In this document: piece by piece, positions 39,208-49,514 of the stretch
Numbering within the stretch: position 1 is the first letter of the stretch
Layout: every line of letters starts with the position of its first letter
NCBI GenBank assembly: GCA_977017575.1
Contig: CDRNVI010000048.1
Span: forward strand, 124,001 to 188,000
Direction: 5' to 3'
Source: Paramoeba atlantica
Lineage: Eukaryota; Discosea
DNA: 64,000 nucleotides
Translations under genes and position numbers: made by a program
The notes under the pieces: model-generated
The model's input: only the letters and a program-made list of their open reading frames with translations
What the model was told of the DNA's origin: nothing
The model's database searches: none

Positions 39208-39618
39208 GAATGAACACTATTGTGGTATTCTTGATTTATCGTGTATTCAAAATTCACCGTTAAAGATTTCCTATTTTTTTTAACGCACCTCGCTAACGGC
39301 ATTCAACTGGTATTCACCGGGCCGTTTCATCTCCATCGACCGGTGCCAAGTATTTCCTAAATTGAGACATTGCGACCGAACCATTCAGTTCTTGCAATTG
39401 CAAAGCGAAATCCTGGTGAATCTTATCGCGTGCCAGTCCACATGCATCTGCAAGAGCCGACAATAATTCCTTGGTGTTTGGATGCATGGCGCCTCCAGAA
39501 AGCATGGGAATGCACAAAAACTGCTGTGTCGGAATTAAGCTCGACACGACGTACCGGTTAATCTTACGCTTGATAGCGTCTCGCATGAGAATTGCGCCGC
39601 TGCGTTTGATGTTGGATT
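39208..39618 (-). mobile_element. LINE family A, 410-bp 3' end, near-identical to the copy at 37.6-38.04 kb
   Basis: It encodes MRDAIKRKINRYVVSSLIPT to the C-terminus plus the same 140-bp 3' UTR. Over about 410 bp it differs from 37607-38040 by only a few bases, so the two insertions are recent or one arose by duplication. It is a 5'-truncated copy beginning inside the endonuclease. Confidence 0.8.
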
Positions 39619-39744
39619 GTAGCGTTTCTTGTCGTGATCATACTTGACTCCCAGGAATTCATATGATGTCGCATTACATGATTCGGTGTCTTTGAAAGTC
39701 ACATCTAGCAATGGTCAAAAACGCCTTCGATGAGTACTCATACA

Positions 39745-39850
39745 AAAAGGTTGATCTTACAAAAAGGTTGATCTTACTTTATAAAAAGTGTGTTCTTTAT
39801 AAAAGTGTGTTCTCTATAAAAAGTGTGTTCTTTATAAAAAGTGAATCAAA
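39745..39850. repeat. 18-bp minisatellite, two unit types
   Basis: AAAAAGGTTGATCTTAC units are followed by TTTATAAAAAGTGTGTTC units. The same units, inverted, form arrays at 45.53-45.59 and 61.74-61.94 kb. A TTCGATGAGTACTCAT near-palindrome lies just to the left at 39728-39743. Confidence 0.75.
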
Positions 39851-40207
39851 ATCTCAAATTCAAGTTCGTTGACTACTGTGAGATCAATCAATTTATTTGA
39901 TTAGTCAAATGGGCATGTGTATGATTGTTCCTAATGCATTGTAATTTTCAATAGGCAAAAATTTTAATAAAATTATATTTAATTTAATTTGAGGAATTCG
40001 CAAAGCATATTTTCAATCAGGAGTTGAAATCAGGGTTGAAGAGAGGCGGTACGAGAAGGAAAAGTGGATGGAGTCGCGTGGGTAGTGTTGTCGCAGCGAG
40101 CTTTGTGTTAGGATAAAATGAGAATAATAATAACAAGTAGAGCATTGCTGCGACCACTTGCGGACTGATATATATATATATATATATGTATGTGGTACTA
40201 GAGTCGA

Positions 40208-41460
40208 TCAATGATTTAGTCCGCCAAGCCATTGTGCTGATGGAACGTACTTTCGAAGTTGCGTTGCAATGGTATATGCATTCATCTTCTCAATCTCGAG
40301 CAGGAAGGCTTCTTTCACGACTTTAACGTCTTGTTGTGATCGTTGGGCCAATAGAGACAAAAGGGTTTTCGTGTTTTTGTGTAGCTGCCCTAATTCGGTC
40401 ATTGCCAGGCAGCTGAAACTTTCTTCTCGAATTCCTCCTTGCAGGACGTATTTCTTGTGTTTACGGTCAAGAGCATTCTGCATTAACTGTTCTGTGGAGG
40501 ACTTGGTGTAGCTAGGGGCACAACTGTGAACAACGGTGACGTCGTAGAGAATTTCTCCTGCATGAGACCACATAATGCCTAGGTCGGGACCGGAGCGTAT
40601 GCGCCTGGCTCTGCATGGGTGATTTTCGGAGAGCTCGTCAGAGACTGTTGCCTTACATTTAGTGCAGAAGAATGATGAATGTACTCTTGGCTCTACAACG
40701 TGAGCTAACCCTGCTTTGGCACACAGTTCTCCTAAGAAACGAACTAATCTTGTGTGTTTCTTTGTCGCATTGATTCCACAGCATTGCGTGCATCCAGGTA
40801 TATGTTGAAATATCGTGTCGGACGTATGTTCTGACAGGCATCCTGGGCACACGACTGTTTTTGGCATATTGTTGGGCACGATTCCTAGGCGCATCATTAT
40901 ACAAAATCGGAAGAGATATGGATTTATGTAATTGCTGGTTGAATATAGATGTTGAAAAGATGATGATCCTCGTTCCATCAGTTCGCTGAGGCGTTTATCC
41001 TTTTTGAGCTCGGTCGCAGTGCGTTTTTGCTCGGCTCGGATCGCTTTCATGGCCATTCGCTTGGATGTATCGTTTGTCAGGTTGGCGTGTTCGCTTTTGG
41101 TTCTGATTCGCTTGGATCCCGCAGTGACCACCGGAGCGTTGTAGGATTTTGATTGCTCTTCAATGGCCTTGCGAGAGGCAAGGAAAAAGGTGCTTTTGTT
41201 TCAAGCATGACGGCGTGAGCCCGAGTCCCCCAAGATACTGTGGTAGAGTTGTTAGAGTTGTAGATGGGCCCGTCGAATTAAACCAAAGTTCAATGATACT
41301 CGTAACCTCTGCATCAAAGCGTTGTGCTAGTTCGAGAGTGGCGTCAGGTTTGTGGACTCGTAGATGGTAGTCCTGACGGGGGATCGTGCAGCGATTCAGA
41401 ATTGCTAAGGAGAGGTTGCTTGGTCCATGAGTGAGCTGGCACGCACACGAAGTTTGAAAG
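40208..41460 (-). mobile_element. LINE family B copy 1, 5'-truncated
   Basis: Two frames (41460-41160 and 41131-40208) cover the RT thumb (GPSNLSLAILNRCTIPRQDY HLRVHKPD), LGGLGLTPSCLKQKH, then CPGCLSEHTSDTIFQHIPGC, TQCCGINATKKHTRLVRFLG, CKATVSDELSENHPCRARR and SGPDLGIMWSHAGEILYDVT. A frameshift near 41140-41160 separates them. The C-terminus is at 40208. A 3' UTR of about 350 bp with an (AT)n run (40170-40187) follows. The 5' end abuts the family A copy at 41.5 kb. Confidence 0.75.
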
Positions 41461-41547
41461 CGCCAGACCAAGTTTTTTTTTAACTCTAAATCCTACCTCT
41501 CCATCCAAATCTGTCAACCACTATGACCTTGAACTTTTGAAAAACCT

Positions 41548-44045
41548 TTAAAACCCGTAGTCCTCCCCACTGTTCTTGTGAGGAAGGTATTGCCGAAGCT
41601 GCGAGTGGGCAGCTGCCCCGTTTAACTCCTGTAGATACAATTTGAATTCTGAAATCACGGACATACGCGGAAGTTGGCCCCTATCCGCCAGCGTCTTGAG
41701 AAGATTTTCTGTATTGCGATGCAGCGCTCCACCGGAAAGCAAGGGAAGGCATTCAAATTTGTTTCCCGGTATTAAACCCGAATTGACGTACGTTACTTGC
41801 TTTCGTTTGATCGCATCTTGCATCAAGCGATGGCCGCGCTTGCCTTGATTGGAGGGGCTTAACTCATAGCGTTATGTCGTCCATGTAAGCGCGCACTGTA
41901 ACGTCTGGGAACGATTCCGCGATTTCTTTGAGTGAGTTTTGAATGAGGGCGCAAAAATATAGAGACGAGAGGACAGAGCCTTGCCGAACTCCGGAGGAAC
42001 TTTTCACTATTGTATGGAGTGTGTTGTTGGTGAAGAAAAGTAGGTCAGAAGGCTCTCCGTATTCCAAATTGAAGATGCGCATAAATGGTTTAAAGATGTT
42101 GTTGTGAGTTAGTGCCTCAGATATTGCTTGACGGGAAGGGGTGTTGTATGCGTTTTTGTAGTCAACTGTTAGAATGGCGTGCCCCTTGTCGTATTCATCG
42201 ATGAGTTCGTGGACAATACCTTCGCAGGCGTTCTTTTGCAGAATTCCTCGTTGCTCAGGCTCAAAGAATTTCTTGAGTTTTTCTTCGTTTCGGTTTAATA
42301 GAATAGACCCACATATCTTTAGCAGAGTTTCTCCGATTGCGATTGGTCTTATTCCGTTTTCTGGTTTGTTGATTGCCATGAGCCGGCATCGAGTCAATCT
42401 TTCGCGTACCGACGGTGCGATGTCTCCGTTTACCATGTCTCGCAGCATATGACACAGAGCCGTGCTAGATTCTTCGTCATCTGCTAGTAGACGCAACATA
42501 GCCTCGCTCAAACCTGTTGGGCCTGGGGAGGCTCCCGGGGCCAACTTTTCAATTGCTGCTCGGAGTTCGTGTTTTTCGATAATCCCGGTTCGTGGATATT
42601 GGGCTGACGTGAGACTAGGACGTTCTCCCTCCGGGTGTAGATCCTTAAGCTCTGCTACCTTTTCGTCAATGCTGAGATTCGTGTCTAGATATATGTTGTC
42701 GAGGATGCGGGTGGCTTTGCTCAAGTTTCCAGCTCTAGCTGTCCGTAGCGCGGAACGTATTGAGCGTTGGTCGGCCTCACGTTCTATTTTCTCATCTTGT
42801 GTGGTGAGGAACTCGTCCTTGCGTGTTGATCTGGTTTTCGGGTTGCTGTACTTTCGCTGGATCGCTTGCCGTACAGTAGCGAGTGAATCACGTGGTGCGT
42901 TAAGAAATTTGTGCCAGACAGAGGTTTTTTCTGATGCGAGATGCAGCGCGGGATATCCTCGTAAGATCTCTCTAAAGATTGCTACGACGTGGGATGCGAA
43001 TGTCGGGTCTATGTCGGTGAAGGAGGGGAGTGGTTCTAGGTCGCCGCCTGCGTCATAATCTTGTACTTCGCCCAGATCTAACTGTGTCGATTGCGTAGCG
43101 ATACGATTTAGTTTTATTGCGCGTAGTCGAAAAATATTTATCTTGTGTGATGCGGGTAGGTAGAGAAATCCTGATGGACCTGAACCATTTTTCGGTGTGT
43201 AGGATATCTTCACCCTAACTGTGCCTTTCCGGGAATGGCGTGACACAACATCTCCGATAGAGTGAAAGACTTCATCGCAGTGTCTGAATTTCCAATGCAC
43301 TTCGCAGGTAGATCCTTTTCCCCATTGGCTTATAATTTTCACGACCTGATCGGGGGTCTTTAATGTGCTTGCTGCGAGATCGGTCAAAGTCAGCATGTCG
43401 TCGTCCGAAATGTCTGGTCCACTTGTGCATGAGTCACTTGAGTCTTGCTCGTCCTGTGACATGTCTGCTTCTGCATGCTTCGCTTGCTGATGAGCTGGTG
43501 AGTTGGTAGTGCGAAGTATAACTTTGACTTTCTTTGGAGTTTGCTTTTTGTTTTTATGTGTGGTATTTTCTTTTCTGATCTTTATTTTAAATGCGGAGGG
43601 GTCTGATAGAGCTTGATCTGAGCTTTTGTTTCTTTGAACACTCGCGAAAGTAGCCTCTTCGCCGTACTCTTTGTGTTGGCCGGTATCTGCGGTTGGATTT
43701 TTCTCGATGCTGAGAGCGGCTTTCTCTGATTTCTCTGCCCAGTGCTGGGGTATATGTTGTGGAATGGAGGTCGTGTACTTGAGTTCGTCGTAGTTGCTGG
43801 TTGCTTGAATGAGTTTGTCGTTGGCTTTGAACTGGTCCCATGAACCAATCTCATGTCTATTCGCTTCTTCGGTGAAGTTCAAGTTGTTCTCCTGTACGCC
43901 AGTGCTCCTAACAGTTGCAGTGGTCTGCCGATTCTCCGACGGCGTACGTTGCGCCGCCCGCGAGGAAGGAACTGACATAAAAGAGTTTAAAGTAGTAGTA
44001 AAGAAAAAGTCAACAAGGTACAGAAATTCAACAAGGTACAGAAAC
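41548..44045 (-). mobile_element. LINE family A copy with intact 5' end and a large internal deletion
   Basis: From 43978 a 704-codon frame covers the N-terminal region (ANRHEIGSWDQFKANDKLIQ) and the RT fingers and palm (DYKNAYNTPSRQAISEAL, SSSGVRQGSVLSSLYFCAL, YMDDITL). It then stops at 41864. The next bases continue, in another frame, at ELSPSNQGKRG in the endonuclease and end at 41548. RT thumb, zinc knuckle and half of the endonuclease are thus deleted between YMDD and the endonuclease end. The 5' UTR holds the TTTCTGTACCTTGTTGA motif twice (44010-44045). Compared with the full copy at 55 kb this is a non-functional deletion derivative. Confidence 0.8.
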
Positions 44046-44089
44046 TGTGAAAGAGAAATTGCTCGTGCGGTCTAGTAGCGCAGTCCTCT

Positions 44090-44240
44090 GCCTTCTTCGT
44101 TTCTTCTGCCTTTCGGCGAGCCGTTTCTTCTGCCTTCAGTCTTCTGCGTCGTTGCCCGTTAGTTTCATCCACGATGACAGCGGAGGGGTTAAGAGGACGC
44201 AATATTTCTTCATCTGTGATCGGGCGATTGTACTCTGGTG
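44090..44240 (-). mobile_element. LINE family A-like N-terminal fragment
   Basis: The minus strand reads ITDEEILRPLNPSAVIVDET followed by a run of Arg/Lys/Glu. It resembles LNELVMRPLNPSSLMMENLR in the N-terminal part of the complete family A protein. It lies directly upstream of the 5' end of the 41.5-44.0 kb copy. Confidence 0.45.
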
Positions 44241-44284
44241 TTTCGGATTGGCAGCGGCAATGCTAAAAGGGTACCAAATAAACT

Positions 44285-44340
44285 AATAACGTTGTGAACG
44301 GGAATGCCCGTCCGCGCAACCCGCAGCCAACCAACCCAAA
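44285..44340 (+). mobile_element. Fragment shared with the tyrosine-recombinase element
   Basis: TTGTGAACGGGAATGCCCGT with CGCAGCCAACCA downstream resembles 52288-52335 inside the DIRS/PAT-like element, between its gag-like and recombinase frames. It is a short fossil fragment of that family; its age is uncertain. Confidence 0.35.
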
Positions 44341-44630
44341 CAAAAACTAGTGGTAACGTTCGGATGAAAATAGTCTCTAAAATAGTCAAATAATTGTGTA
44401 TATGTCAAATTGTTCATGATTAGAAAAAACTCATCATTATGCGAGGACTGTTTTTATCCAAGACATTTGTATATATGATTGTTCCGTGCTGTCTTTTTTT
44501 TTTTGCAGCAAGAAGTAAACTTCCTGTCTCTTCAGTTAATAACACACCCAGGTTTACATATGAGATTAGATCAAAAGGGGTTAATATTTCCACTTTTTCA
44601 TTTATTAACTACGTTCGAAAAAGAACTTCT
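44341..44630. other. No gene seen
   Basis: AT-rich sequence between repeat fragments. Open frames here are short and have no recognisable content. Confidence 0.4.
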
Positions 44631-44870
44631 TCAAAAGGCAGACTCTTCGTCGCTGCGAGGGTCAATGAATCTCCGAAGCTGAGAAAGCGCGATCGACCAG
44701 TTCAACTCTTGCAAGCGCAAGGCGAGATCATGTATTACGAACTCTCGTGATAAGCCGCACACATCAGCAAGCGAGTTAAGGAGAATCTTAGTGCCGCTAT
44801 GAAGCGCTCCTCCAGAAAGCATGGGGATGCATTTAAATTGCTCAAACGGTATCAAACCTGTTTTGATGTA
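44631..44870 (-). mobile_element. LINE family A, 3' terminal coding fragment
   Basis: The minus strand encodes YIKTGLIPFEQFKCIPMLSG, then GALHSGTKILLNSLADVCGL, then LALRLQELNWSIALSQLRRF to a stop at 44631. It is another 5'-truncated end in the same orientation as its neighbours. Its break point abuts a T/A-rich run at about 44871. Confidence 0.7.
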
Positions 44871-44898
44871 CGTTTTTTTTTTTGTATTAAGACCACTT

Positions 44899-45380
44899 TT
44901 TTTGACCCAGCAGACGAACCAAGTAGGTCCATTGGGGGGGGGGTATACGAGTTGAAAACAAGCAATCAAATTAGCAATTTGAAAATTTATCTTTTTTTTT
45001 TTTTACTAAAAACTAGCAAACAATTCTACCCGAAATCCACCCCTAATCAAATCACTCCCGCACCAAAACTAAGACCCGTGACGGCACGTCGGTTAGTGAC
45101 TTGGTACCCCCCCTTGCCCCCCCCCTTTCGCAGAGAAACACCCTTTTTTTTTTTTGCAATTAATAAGGGGGGAGAAGTATGAATCGCGGCATTGCCTCTA
45201 TATTTTGACCCAGTAGACGAACCAAGTACATAGTAGGTCCATTAGGGGGGTATATGAATTTAAAACAAGCAATCAAATTAGCAATTCTTTTCATTTCCAC
45301 AGAAGTATATTTTCTTTTTCTTTTTTTTTTAAGACCACTTTTTGTATTTTTTTTTTCCAATTAATGAGGGGGGAGATACA
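44899..45380. repeat. Diverged ~310-bp tandem duplication with homopolymer runs
   Basis: A block starting GACCCAGCAGACGAACCAAG, through AACAAGCAATCAAATTAGCAAT, at 44899 recurs as GACCCAGTAGACGAACCAAG at 45208. Each copy is bounded by AAGACCACTTTTTGTATT-like sequence and long T or G runs. No coding content is visible. Confidence 0.65.
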
Positions 45381-45527
45381 ATTTTCGCTCATGATTTGGT
45401 CTTACGGTACCTTTTGAAACACTCAACGTGGTTTGGCGATCAAAGCCCCAGGTCAGAAAACATACATCACCAGTTTTGGCATTGCCAATGGCATTTTCTT
45501 TTTCTTTTTCTCTTTATGATGATGAAG

Positions 45528-45595
45528 AACACACTTTTTATAAAGAACACACTTTTTATAAAGAACACACTTTTTATAAAGAACACCTACCAAGA
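45528..45595. repeat. 18-bp minisatellite (AAAGAACACACTTTTTAT)
   Basis: About three and a half copies of an 18-bp unit, the inverse of the second unit type at 39.8 kb. Confidence 0.8.
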
Positions 45596-45846
45596 ATATA
45601 AAGAATGAATAATGAGTAAGCTATTAAAACAAGCAAAATTCACTCCAAACAAACAAAATTCACTCCTTGGTTCCTCCTATTGTAAAGTATATTGAGAAAA
45701 GTACAGACATTAACAGCAGCAATACTCTCCATGAGCTCTTTATCTGAAATAAGTTAATATCAACTTAGATCATGAGATGATATCAACGTAGATGACGGGG
45801 AATTTTATCAAATCAAATAGAGGTTGTAAGTGAAAGGAAATTCTGA

Positions 45847-46883
45847 TTAGTGTTCAAGTCCTCCGAGCCACTGAATTGGTGGAAAGTATTGTCGGAGTTG
45901 CGTGGCAATTGTGTACGCGTTCATCTTCTCTATTTCAAGTTGGAACGCTTCTTTGACATCCTTCACGTTTTGTTGTGACCGTTGTGCGAGCGAGACAATG
46001 AGAGTTTTCGTGTTGTTGTGCAACTGTCCTAATTCGGTCATTGCCAAGCAGCTGAAACTTTCTTTCGGTATGCCCCCTTGTACAACGTATTTTTTGTGCT
46101 TGCGCTCAAGGGCATTTTGGATTAACTGCTCGACGGAGGTTTTGGCATAGCTCGGGGCACAACTGTGAACTACGGTGACATCGTAGAGAATTTCTCCGAG
46201 ATGGGACCACATGATACCGAGATCAGGGCCTGATCGCATACGTCTTGCTCTGCATGGGTGATGTTCAGAGAGCTCTTCGGATATGGTGGCCTTACATTTG
46301 GTGCAGAAGAATGATGAATGTACTCGAGGTTCTATAACATGGGGCACCCCTGCTTTGGCACACAATTCACCTAGGAAACGGACTAATCGTGTGTGCTTCT
46401 TCGTTGCATTTATCCCACAGCATTGTGTACATCCAGGAATGTGCTGGAAGATGGTATCAGAAGAATATTCTGTCAGGCATCCCGGGCATACCACACTCTT
46501 AGGCATATTTTCTGGCACTATTCCCAGGTGCATCATTATACAGAAACGGAAGAGGTACGGATTGATGTAGTTGCTGGTTGATTGCAGGTGGTGAAATGAT
46601 GCGGATCCTCGCTCCATTAGTTCTTTGAGGCGCATGTCCTTTCTCAGCTCGGTTGCAAATCGTTTTTGTTCAGATCGTATTGCTTTCATGACTAATCGCT
46701 TGGAAGTATCATTCTTCTGGCTGTCACGTTCGTTCAGAGCCCTGTTTCGCTTGGATCCCGCTATGACCACCGGAGCGTTATTGGTTTTGGATTGCTCTTC
46801 AATGGCTTTGCGAGACACTTAGAAAAAGTGCTTTTGCTTCAAACATGACGGAGTAAGTCCGAGTCCGCCGACGTACACCAGAT
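45847..46883 (-). mobile_element. LINE family B copy 2, 5'-truncated
   Basis: The frame from 46818 encodes AIEEQSKTNNAPVVIAGSKR, CPGCLTEYSSDTIFQHIPGC, TQCCGINATKKHTRLVRFLG, HPCRARRMRSGPDLGIMWSH and LYDVTVVHSCAPSY to a stop at 45847. Just upstream the translation YVGGLGLTPSCLKQKHFF ends in a stop, so the copy is broken there. It is very close to copy 1 at 40.2 kb. Its 5' side ends exactly at the large palindrome that starts at 46884. Confidence 0.75.
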
Positions 46884-47359
46884 GGAGTGTGTTGTGTTTT
46901 TCATTTCAAAAGAAGTGTTTTTTTCATAAAGAAGATTTTCTTGTAGTATATAAAAGGGGTTACAAAAGATAAGCTGGCTGCTCGCGCTCGATCTGGTCAA
47001 ATCTTCGGATTTGACTTGCGTGCTGCGTGGCACAGCTCCTAGCAAGCGATAAGGGGGGGCTTGTCCTAGGGAGGTAACATCTCCTCGGAGATATATTGCC
47101 TTTTTTCAATCAATCAAAATGATGATTGATGATTTTTAGGCAATATATCTCCGAGGAGATGTCACCTCCCTAGGACAAGCCCCCCCCTTATCGCTTGCTA
47201 GGAGCTGTGCCACGCAGCACGCAAGTCAAATCCGAAGATTTGACCAGATCGAGCGCGAGCAGCCAGCTTGTCTTTTTTTTAACCCCTTTTATATACTACA
47301 AGAAAATCTTCTTTATGAAAAAAACACTTCTTTTGAAATGAAAAAACACAACACACTCC
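46884..47359. repeat. 476-bp near-perfect palindrome
   Basis: Arms of about 217-221 bp (46884-47100 and 47139-47359) are almost identical inverses around a 38-bp AT-rich spacer. The outer ends read GGAGTGTGTTGTGTTTTTCA and its inverse. The arms include CTCGGAGATATATTGCC next to the spacer and GATCTGGTCAAATCTTCGGA midway. No coding frame is present. It is a fold-back MITE or a recent inverted duplication. Confidence 0.85.
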
Positions 47360-47384
47360 AAAGATTATGCTGAATGACACCCAC

Positions 47385-47575
47385 CCTAGTTCCTTAGTAC
47401 CTTGTTATATCCGGTACCGGGCGGTGTCATTCTCACGCTGCAATGTCTGGGTGACCGTTACCCTAGTTATTTTGTGCCTTGTTTTGTTGACACCGGGTAG
47501 TGTCACCCGCGGGACCTTGATCGTACCCACCCTAGGTATGTAGCGTCTTGTTGTGCGACGCCGGGTGTGTTAGCT
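47385..47575 (+). repeat. Three tandem ACCCTAGTT...CTTGTT...CCGGG units
   Basis: Units start at about 47386, 47459 and 47518. Each has ACCCTAG(T/G), then a (G/A)T(A/G)CCTTGTT-like or GTCTTGTT core, then a CGGGTRGTGTCA- or GCCGGGTGTG-like end. The single copy at 8513-8553 belongs to the same family. They lie just upstream of a LINE RT fragment and may be its 5' repeats. Confidence 0.6.
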
Positions 47576-47829
47576 AAGGATGTATGGATCCCTGGTGTGG
47601 CCTCAAAGTGTGAATCAATTCTGTCAATCCTGTCGTACATGTTTAATTCGCGCCAAGCTTCCATTTCTCCTGCAGTCATATCATACCTAATATTCGTACG
47701 GACCAACTGTGAGAAGCTAGGTTGCCTTTCCATGCAGGAAACGGGTGAGTCTGATTCAGATAATAGTTTGCAGGAAAGTGATTGCAACGTATTGTTTGCA
47801 CGGGTGGTGCGGAGTTATGAGTTCCTGAT

Positions 47830-48048
47830 CATAACACATAAAATACGGTACCGATGATCGTGGAGATAAGAACATTGCCTTCGAAGCGGTGACCTCCATT
47901 AAAATACCGATAAATGATGATATCTTTTCCATGGAAGAGCTAGAAGATGGAATAAGCCGGCTCGCACGCAACAAAGCGCCTGGAATAGACCAAATTCCTG
48001 CAGAAGTACTTTCGATTATCACGGAACACAAGGATCTGAGAAACGTAC
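47830..48048 (+). mobile_element. LINE reverse transcriptase fragment (N-terminal fingers)
   Basis: The frame reads KIPINDDIFSMEELEDGISR then LARNKAPGIDQIPAEVLSII. NKAPGIDQIP.EVL is the conserved entry block of non-LTR reverse transcriptases and differs from families A and B. It is cut at 48048, where the direct repeat of the tyrosine-recombinase element starts, so that element appears to have landed in an older LINE. The right-hand part is not seen after 60285. Confidence 0.6.
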
Positions 48049-48202
48049 TGAAAGTTTACGAAAGTAATTCATCGGAGTGGTTAAAAATTTGTTTAGTATG
48101 TTGTCTTTATTACCTTCGTAGTGACGAATTACAAAATAGCATATTATTTTTTTACAGAATATTTTTCTATTCTTTTTCCTTCTAGGTGGGTAGTTTTGTT
48201 CA

Positions 48203-49459
48203 ATGGTTAAAACGCGAAGTGCAGCTGCGGAAATCGCGCAAGACTCACACGAACTTCCTGCAGAGCCATTGTTCCAAACACCTGGTCCAGCGGAACCCAC
48301 GCAAGGAATTACAGCAGATGTTTCTCAAGTAGCGCAAGAGTTGACGCAACGGTTTACTAAGCTGGATCGTACAGTTGACATGTTGGCCAGTCATGTGAGC
48401 ACACTACACATGTCATGGGACTCGATTCGAGAGACAATTCGACAGGAACTTCGGCAGGCTGTCAGTACCGCACGTATCCCAATGGTGGGTCTTGACGAAG
48501 TATCAGCAACACGTGCAGATCGATTCAATGATCCGGTTCGCAATCGCTGCGCGGTTGATGTAAGTACAAATTCCTTGTATGCCAGTCTACCCGTATTGGG
48601 TTCGGAAGCCTTAGCAGCAAAAGTCGCGGTGATTGCTGAACAGCTCAAGAGGAATGACCTCGAGATTGAAGTAACTTGGTTCCTTGCAACAGATAATCCC
48701 TCCAGTGCTACCACATGGCGTGGAATCCCACTCAGTGTAGACGAAGAAGAAGAAGAAGGGAAAAGTATTACCGTAAGTTATCTTTCTGGAAACTACAAGT
48801 TGCCGAATCCTAAAGTCAAGTACACACGTATTGAAATAGTTCAAAGTGAACCAGCGATGCCTGATCGGGTAGAGCAAGCTGTTGACAACACCGAATCAAC
48901 TCCAAATGATCAAGATGACTTTAAGATTAGAGATGTTCGGACTTGGAACAAATATTTAATGACAAACAGCGAATTTGGTGTTGATTTCTTGATTATACGC
49001 GTACAAACTGCTCTAGCGCTGCCTTCACCGTTGCCAAACAATTTGCGTCCAATGTGGGAAGTGCTTGTAGAGTGGATGAACGACATGAAAGGAAGAGGCG
49101 GAATCGACCAGGAAAACGTGCCCCAAGTCCGGACTGGACAACGTGCTCTCGACGACCTTCGTATGCAACAAGGAGTTTATCGTGGTGCGGACCCCAATTA
49201 CCTCCGAATGATTTATCAAGCTCAAAACGATCCGGAAGACGTCATTGGAAATGGAATACACCACAGTATTAACGTGCAGAAACGTCGACAAGGACCCTAC
49301 AGTCGGGGAACATCGCGCGGGCGTGGCTACTTTTCACGTTCTCGAGGTCGGAGTCAAGGGCGAAGCTATGGTACACCAAGTTCAGGCGCAGTTCCCAACG
49401 CCAGTAGTGCGTCAGCGTCCTCGGATTTTTCACGAGGGGGCGCTGGCCATCGAATGTGA
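48203..49459 (+). CDS. Gag-like protein of the tyrosine-recombinase retroelement (fossil)
   Basis: A 418-codon frame with a helical, coiled-coil-like N-terminal part (about residues 35-95) and an acidic patch midway. The C-terminus is rich in Arg, Gly and Ser (RGTSRGRGYFSRSRGRSQG), typical of nucleic-acid binding tails of Gag proteins. Its place ahead of the recombinase and RT supports the call. No zinc knuckle is visible. Confidence 0.6.
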   Translation: MVKTRSAAAEIAQDSHELPAEPLFQTPGPAEPTQGITADVSQVAQELTQRFTKLDRTVDMLASHVSTLHMSWDSIRETIRQELRQAVSTARIPMVGLDEVSATRADRFNDPVRNRCAVDVSTNSLYASLPVLGSEALAAKVAVIAEQLKRNDLEIEVTWFLATDNPSSATTWRGIPLSVDEEEEEGKSITVSYLSGNYKLPNPKVKYTRIEIVQSEPAMPDRVEQAVDNTESTPNDQDDFKIRDVRTWNKYLMTNSEFGVDFLIIRVQTALALPSPLPNNLRPMWEVLVEWMNDMKGRGGIDQENVPQVRTGQRALDDLRMQQGVYRGADPNYLRMIYQAQNDPEDVIGNGIHHSINVQKRRQGPYSRGTSRGRGYFSRSRGRSQGRSYGTPSSGAVPNASSASASSDFSRGGAGHRM

Positions 49460-49514
49460 CTCAAAAGAGTCCACCCCCATATCAGCCAGTTACAAAAAAG
49501 CGTAAATCCAAAAG

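Noticed and set aside
42462-43058. 198-codon plus-strand frame
   Set aside because: Antisense shadow of the LINE A polyprotein copy.
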